Positions 60,121 through 64,000 of a stretch of DNA of 64,000 nucleotides are shown here, in pieces (the first letter of the stretch is position 1; each line of letters begins with the position of its first letter). The stretch is from contig NZ_JBPWQE010000001.1 in the NCBI RefSeq assembly GCF_051811025.1, positions 4,154,001 through 4,218,000 of the forward strand, written 5' to 3'. The position numbers and the translations under genes are program-made. Under the pieces are notes generated by a model, which made no database searches, was not told the DNA's origin, and saw only the letters and a list, made by a program, of their open reading frames with translations. The DNA comes from Tardiphaga sp051811025. Lineage in GTDB: Bacteria > Pseudomonadota > Alphaproteobacteria > Rhizobiales > Xanthobacteraceae.

Positions 60121-60162
60121 GTACACCCGATAATGTTTGACGTCCCCGATTATTGGGTGTAC
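60121..60162. promoter_or_regulatory. Inverted-repeat operator of brnTA
   Basis: GTACACCCGATAAT (60121-60134) and its complement ATTATTGGGTGTAC (60149-60162), 14-bp arms with one mismatch and a 14-bp spacer, starting 52 bp before the brnT ATG. BrnA antitoxins dimerise and repress their own operon, so this is the likely binding site. Confidence 0.7.
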
Positions 60163-60172
60163 GTTTATATTT

Positions 60173-60430
60173 ATGAGCAAGCCATACGACGAAGCGAAAG
60201 ATGCCATCAACATCGCCAACCACGGCATTTCGCTGGCACGCGCGACCGACATGGTGATCGCCCGCTTCATCGTTGATGACCGTTTTGAGTACGGCGAAAC
60301 GCGCTATCGCGCTTGGGGCCACATCGACGGCCAGCCTTACTTCCTTGCCTTCACAATCCGTGAAGGCAAGGTGCGCCCCATCAGCCTGCGTCGCGCCCAT
60401 GCAAAGGAGATGAAACGAAATGTCCGCTAG
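60173..60430 (+). CDS. brnT: BrnT family ribonuclease toxin
   Basis: 85 residues from ATG 60173 (an in-frame start at 60137 lies inside the operator and is rejected). Core DEAKDAINIANHGISLARA, FIVDDRFEYGETRYRAWGHI and PISLRRAHAKEMKR match BrnT, a RelE-fold mRNA-interfering ribonuclease. Type II toxin. It overlaps brnA by 11 nt, the usual arrangement. A vestige of a second copy's end is at 37948. Confidence 0.88.
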   Translation: MSKPYDEAKDAINIANHGISLARATDMVIARFIVDDRFEYGETRYRAWGHIDGQPYFLAFTIREGKVRPISLRRAHAKEMKRNVR

Positions 60431-60767
60431 GAAGAAAACACCACCAGCCACCCACGACGACAACCCGGAATGGACGGCGGCCGACTTCGCCGCGTCGCGC
60501 CCGGCCGAAGAACTGCCGCCGGATATTCTTGCCCAATTCAAGAATAAGCCCGGTCGGCCGCGCACGGAAAATCCTAAGATACCGGTGAAGCTCCGGCTCG
60601 ACGATGACGTGGTGACGGCGCTGCGAGCGACTGGCCCAGGTTGGCAGACGCGCATCAATGACATGCTGAAGTCGCGGATCAAGCGCGGTAAGATTGAGTT
60701 TGTTGCGTTCGGCGACAAGCCGAAGCCGCGCACGGCGAGCGGTGCCGCAAAGCGCAAACGCGCGTGA
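60420..60767 (+). CDS. brnA: BrnA family antitoxin
   Basis: 115 residues. N-terminal part is charged and flexible (SARKKTPPATHDDNPEWTAA); the C-terminal part IPVKLRLDDDVVTALRATGP and GWQTRINDMLKSRI is the ribbon-helix-helix DNA-binding unit. It neutralises BrnT and represses the operon through the inverted repeat upstream. Basic tail KPRTASGAAKRKRA. Confidence 0.88.
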   Translation: MSARKKTPPATHDDNPEWTAADFAASRPAEELPPDILAQFKNKPGRPRTENPKIPVKLRLDDDVVTALRATGPGWQTRINDMLKSRIKRGKIEFVAFGDKPKPRTASGAAKRKRA

Positions 60768-60913
60768 ATGGCCGGCGGGACGGCGCCAGGCGAGTTACAG
60801 CGGGGTAACACTGATGTCGGCGCTGCATGGATTCAACGCGTTTGACTCCGGTGACAGCGCCGCTGCTCGCGAGATGGCGCCGATCTCAAGAAGAGGCGCG
60901 AGACAGCATAAGT

Positions 60914-62128
60914 TCAGAAATTTTTCTTTGCCTGCGAAAACTCGATTACTTGTCCGCTCTCAATATCTGTCGCACGAAGAGGCGACTTTCTTGGAGACGC
61001 TAAATGGTGGATTTCTGCTGGGGTGAAAAAGCCACGTTCCAATCCAGCGATTTCCTCGATTTCTTTCTCTGGTAAATTCAGAGCCGCCTTAATCGCGGAT
61101 CGGCTCGTTCCTTCATTGACCAAGACGCCAATACCACGTCGAAGCATTCTGGGCCGCTCGATTGGCATTTCTTCAGGACTATCAAACGGCTCTTGCAGAA
61201 CGCCGCGCCATCCCCGCCGGGTCAGGTTGCGATACAAGATACTTTTCTCTTGGTCATCAATCATCCCCAGATTGAATGCCCTATAGATCATCGCGCCAAT
61301 TGACATTCCCCAGCGTTTTTTAAGCGCACAAAAATAGTCCAGAGTCGGAGCCAAAACCTCAGCCCGAAATGCTTCACGGGGAAACAGAAATGCTCCGGCG
61401 AAAAGGTGAGCTTGCTGTTCAATCTGCTTGTTTAGGAGAGGATCCCTTAGCTGTTGCAACGTCACATCGCGATGTAAAACGGTGTGCCCCAACTCATGAG
61501 CGACGTCATACCTCGCTCGGGCGCAGCTAATGTTATGAGTATTGATCCCGACGAAAGGCCTCTCCAGCGTAGGCGAGTAGAAATGGAATCCGTCCTGTTT
61601 GTCGGAAGTGATCTCAAGATTGACAACCGGAATGCCGGCATTTTCTAAGGCCAAACAAGCATCCTGAATGGGGATATCTCGCAGCTTCCAATGTTTCCTT
61701 ACATCCTCCGCGGCACGTTCAATAGCATCCGGAGTAAGGGCCCGGAAATCTGGTAGCTTCATTCCAGGCAAATTGACGACGGGGAAATTCACGTCCCGCT
61801 CGAGAAACGAAAAGATTTCGCAAAGCCAACTCATGCGCTGTTCGGTCATCTCTCGCGCATATTTTGATTCAGCCGCCCGGGATCGCCAATGAACCACCCG
61901 CGGTTCCTCCGACCACTCCGGTTGAAAAAAGAAATCTACGGGAAAGTTAAGATGTCGCGCGATAAGATCCACACGATCGGACTGCGGCTTATCGATACCA
62001 TCTTCGTATCGCGAGACAGCCGTCCCGGTAATTCCAAGCATGTCGCCAAGGGCATTCATATACAGCCCGCGTGCAAGCCTTGCTTGCCGAAGTCTTTTCC
62101 CGCGAAAAGCTTGCATTCCAACTTTCAT
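60914..62128 (-). CDS. XRE-HTH plus ImmA/IrrE (DUF955) metallopeptidase protein
   Basis: 404 residues. N-terminal HTH (LRQARLARGLYMNALGDMLG, TGTAVSRYEDGIDKPQS) followed by an ImmA/IrrE domain with zinc site HELGH at 211-215 in YDVAHELGHTVLH and EQQAHLFAGAFLFP as the third-ligand helix. Such fusions regulate neighbours by cleaving a repressor or partner. The start abuts the upstream gene stop directly (TAAATG), so the two are coupled. Confidence 0.88.
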   Translation of the reverse strand: MKVGMQAFRGKRLRQARLARGLYMNALGDMLGITGTAVSRYEDGIDKPQSDRVDLIARHLNFPVDFFFQPEWSEEPRVVHWRSRAAESKYAREMTEQRMSWLCEIFSFLERDVNFPVVNLPGMKLPDFRALTPDAIERAAEDVRKHWKLRDIPIQDACLALENAGIPVVNLEITSDKQDGFHFYSPTLERPFVGINTHNISCARARYDVAHELGHTVLHRDVTLQQLRDPLLNKQIEQQAHLFAGAFLFPREAFRAEVLAPTLDYFCALKKRWGMSIGAMIYRAFNLGMIDDQEKSILYRNLTRRGWRGVLQEPFDSPEEMPIERPRMLRRGIGVLVNEGTSRSAIKAALNLPEKEIEEIAGLERGFFTPAEIHHLASPRKSPLRATDIESGQVIEFSQAKKNF

Positions 62129-62818
62129 TTAACCGTAGTCCGCTTCTGAGTTTCTCTTCTTGGACGTCACAACAACGTTGTCATCTTGCTCGGGTTCGCT
62201 CTGGATGTCGTCCTCCACCGGCAGATTCCGCCCGTTCATTGCTACCGTCTGCAGATCCAAGCGAAGGACCCACTTCGAATACGCCGCGTCTGGAACAGCC
62301 AGCATCACGGCGCCGAGCGATTTCTGTTCGCGATCGAACCTGCGACCCGACGGTCCGTGCAATAGGACCCCTAGAATAGTACCCGACCAATCCTTGATGC
62401 GATTTGGTAGATCGCCGAGTTCAAGTTCGAGCTGACGAACAAAGCCGTGAGTATCTGCGAGTTGGACCTTGTAGTCTGCGGTGGACGGATGATCCGCCAG
62501 AGTTGAGATCGGCTCCAAAATCAACACTACCCTGCCGGCCTTAACCAAAATTTTCCGCTGCCCGTTGCAGTTCAAGCGGTGGAACTCATACGGCACGCCG
62601 TGCTGTTTCGCGGCGCGGGCCAGAGATCGGACAGCACAGTCACCGCGCTGCCGACTGAACTCTTCATCCCTGTAAAAATCATCGAGAGCGGCGTCGTCCG
62701 CCAAGCGATCATAAAGAGCGCTATACTCCCAAGCTAAATCGACCGCGAAGGATTCGAGGAAATCTGGATCAATGTCCCGCAGCAATATTTGGCGGGCCTG
62801 CTCAACAAACGGCTTCAC
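62129..62818 (-). CDS. Unknown partner protein of the XRE-ImmA regulator
   Basis: 229 residues, cytosolic, no recognised domain. N-terminus ALYDRLADDAALDDFYRDEE, middle EFHRLNCNGQRKILVKAGRV, C-terminal acidic tail. It shares a message with the XRE-ImmA gene with zero spacing. By analogy with ImmA/toxin pairs it could be the effector (toxin) of a two-gene conflict system, but the sequence shows no catalytic motif I can name. Confidence 0.6.
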   Translation of the reverse strand: MKPFVEQARQILLRDIDPDFLESFAVDLAWEYSALYDRLADDAALDDFYRDEEFSRQRGDCAVRSLARAAKQHGVPYEFHRLNCNGQRKILVKAGRVVLILEPISTLADHPSTADYKVQLADTHGFVRQLELELGDLPNRIKDWSGTILGVLLHGPSGRRFDREQKSLGAVMLAVPDAAYSKWVLRLDLQTVAMNGRNLPVEDDIQSEPEQDDNVVVTSKKRNSEADYG

Positions 62819-62977
62819 GACTCATCCTTGAGTAATTGGACCACTCAAGCCATACGTCGTTTTTGTCAAAAAAGTCAAGTTTTCGTCCTCCAAGCGCCCG
62901 CCATCGCTCGCGACGGGGTCGCTCGGCCATCTCCCCGCCACCAAGCTCGAAAAATGTCTCGCTGCGATCTTGAACCC

Positions 62978-63020
62978 TATGTCGCCGTACCGATATAAGA
63001 GGTATCGCTACGGCGACATA
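62978..63020. promoter_or_regulatory. Long palindromic operator upstream of the PadR gene
   Basis: TATGTCGCCGTACCGATA (62978-62995) and TATCGCTACGGCGACATA (63003-63020) are complementary with one mismatch over 18 bp and a 7-bp spacer. It ends 9 bp before the PadR ATG, a usual place for an autorepressor site. Confidence 0.75.
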
Positions 63021-63029
63021 GGATCGGAT

Positions 63030-63350
63030 ATGGCAGAAGATGACACAAAACTGACCCTTACAGGGCTGAAATTACTAGGTTTCTTCGCGAAAGACCCTTC
63101 CAAAAAGTGGTCAGGTGCGGAGATCACACGTGAGATCGGGATCGGCTCCGGAAGCCTATATCCGCTGCTGGCCAAGTTCGAAAATTCCGGCTGGCTCGAT
63201 CCTGAATGGGAGGTACTCGATCCCACCGAAGCGGGACGCCCCCGGCGCCGCTATTACTCACTGACAGCCATCGGTGCCCGGGCCGCGCAGCGCGAACTTT
63301 CTCAGTTCCAGCTTGCTCCCGCGATCGGGAGCCTCGCATGGGTATCTTGA
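63030..63350 (+). CDS. PadR-family transcriptional regulator
   Basis: 106 residues from ATG 63030 (the longer frame starts inside the operator). Winged helix: LTGLKLLGFFAKDPSKKWSG, IGSGSLYPLLAKFENSGWLD and GRPRRRYYSLTAIGARAAQR match the PadR fold; the long C-terminal dimer helix is short here. Binds the palindrome upstream. It overlaps the next gene by 13 nt, so it probably regulates that membrane protein. Confidence 0.85.
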   Translation: MAEDDTKLTLTGLKLLGFFAKDPSKKWSGAEITREIGIGSGSLYPLLAKFENSGWLDPEWEVLDPTEAGRPRRRYYSLTAIGARAAQRELSQFQLAPAIGSLAWVS

Positions 63351-63820
63351 ATGACCTGATAATTGGCATCGTCGGCGGCGTGCTGTCTGCTGACCTGGTC
63401 GTGTATCACAAGCGCTGGTGTCGCTGGATTATCGGGGCCGCCGTTCGCCGGATTCCTGACAACGCAACGCGCGAAATTAAGCACGAAGAGTGGCTGGCCG
63501 CGTTGGACGAAACTGACGGTGTCATTGCGTCGTTCTGGCATGCGGCAGGATGTTTCGTTGGCGCGCCAAAGACGATACCTAAGGAGCGCCGGGCGCTTGT
63601 TGGCAAAGTTCGCATTCTAATCAAGGCATCTAAGTGGCAGGACAAGAGTGACATCGCCGAATACTTCAACTCGCCAATCTTCACGGCGATTCAAAAGCTA
63701 AGTGAGCAATTGGGCGGGAAGCTTGCCTACGGAATGGTGGGCTCGTTCGTGGCTTGGCTTTTTAGCGCGGGCGCCAGTGTCTTTGCTCTCTACACGTGGT
63801 TGAGGAAGCTGTTTTTTTAA
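63338..63820 (+). CDS. Membrane protein coupled to PadR
   Basis: 160 residues from ATG 63338. N-terminal helix (LIIGIVGGVLSADLVVY), a cytoplasmic middle with ATREIKHEEWLAALDET, and a C-terminal helix (GMVGSFVAWLFSAGASVFALY). The R-x-I-x-x-EEW-x-A-x-L-x-E motif is often found in membrane proteins behind PadR genes. Function unknown. Stop 63820; the remaining 180 bp to the window end show no gene. Confidence 0.65.
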   Translation: MGILNDLIIGIVGGVLSADLVVYHKRWCRWIIGAAVRRIPDNATREIKHEEWLAALDETDGVIASFWHAAGCFVGAPKTIPKERRALVGKVRILIKASKWQDKSDIAEYFNSPIFTAIQKLSEQLGGKLAYGMVGSFVAWLFSAGASVFALYTWLRKLFF

Positions 63821-64000
63821 CTGACCATATTTGCCAGGACTGATAGGCAATAGCACTCAACATTGTTACGGTCTGCGGGTCTAAATGAGCCCAGCTACGC
63901 GACGTGCCGGCAAGCCACATCCGCGTCGGCCGGCGCCAACGCGATCATCTGCAAATATTTAAGTTTTAGCTTCAGGCCATGGCCGTCACCGTATTTAGGC

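Noticed and set aside
60002..60811. 269-residue minus-strand frame over brnTA
   Set aside because: BrnT and BrnA motifs are clear on the plus strand with operator and overlap; this is a shadow.
1..64000. tRNA, rRNA or CRISPR array
   Set aside because: No cloverleaf with CCA-like end, no rRNA stretch and no regularly spaced repeat set was seen when reading the sequence.

Overview
The window reads as the chromosome of an alphaproteobacterium of the Bradyrhizobium / Rhodopseudomonas / Afipia type. The reasons are the GC-rich codon usage, many small secreted proteins of kinds common in Bradyrhizobiaceae, a FixK-type Crp/Fnr regulator and a FixJ-like response regulator. No rRNA, tRNA or CRISPR array was seen. 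The assignment is by family resemblance only.

Region A, bases 1 to about 48,300, is a low-oxygen / stress survival region. It carries a FixK-like regulator (19193-19876, no cysteine). Fourteen near-palindromic TTGA-N6-TCAA sites are scattered from 6.7 to 45.1 kb, nearly all 35-150 bp upstream of a start codon. The probable regulon contains: an operon DUF3141 protein - phosphate acetyltransferase - acetate kinase - FabI-type enoyl reductase (32500 to 27272, minus); an operon of alpha/beta hydrolase - unknown - CoA-transferase A/B - MaoC hydratase (23851 to 27256, plus); a secreted tandem alpha/beta-hydrolase with a second hydrolase and a K+-channel-like protein; DUF3300/DUF2950 secreted proteins; a HlyD-type adaptor; an HD hydrolase; a Ca2+/H+ antiporter; HdeA-like chaperones; a TAXI receptor; and many short secreted proteins. 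An Asp/Ala-exchanger-like protein and a formate/nitrite channel open the window. Together they fit acetyl-CoA/acetate, formate and PHA-like acyl-CoA handling plus envelope maintenance when oxygen is low (inference).

Region B, about 37.1-46.2 kb and interleaved with A, is gene-poor. It contains a 29-residue membrane micro-ORF with a conserved leader (one intact copy, one frameshifted, one divergent), a vestige of a brnTA junction, a candidate structured RNA with its own terminator, a two-unit 59-bp tandem repeat with compensating stem changes, and short unknown genes.

Region C, about 48.3-54.1 kb, is a heavily deleted prophage: CHAP-like lysin, a terminase large subunit cut to 84 residues, terminase small-subunit-like gene, HTH protein, frameshifted genes, an S24 repressor flanked by five operator-like palindromes, and a C5-methyltransferase-like protein.

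Region D, about 54.2-63.8 kb, is a defence/conflict island: two overlapping HEPN-like genes, a minimal two-gene CBASS (CD-NTase plus SLATT 2-TM effector), a BrnT/BrnA toxin-antitoxin pair with an inverted-repeat operator, an XRE-ImmA/IrrE protein with an unknown partner, a PadR regulator with palindromic operator and membrane partner, and a duplicated 91/93-residue gene. The CBASS pair and the micro-ORF/leader family are the most interesting items.
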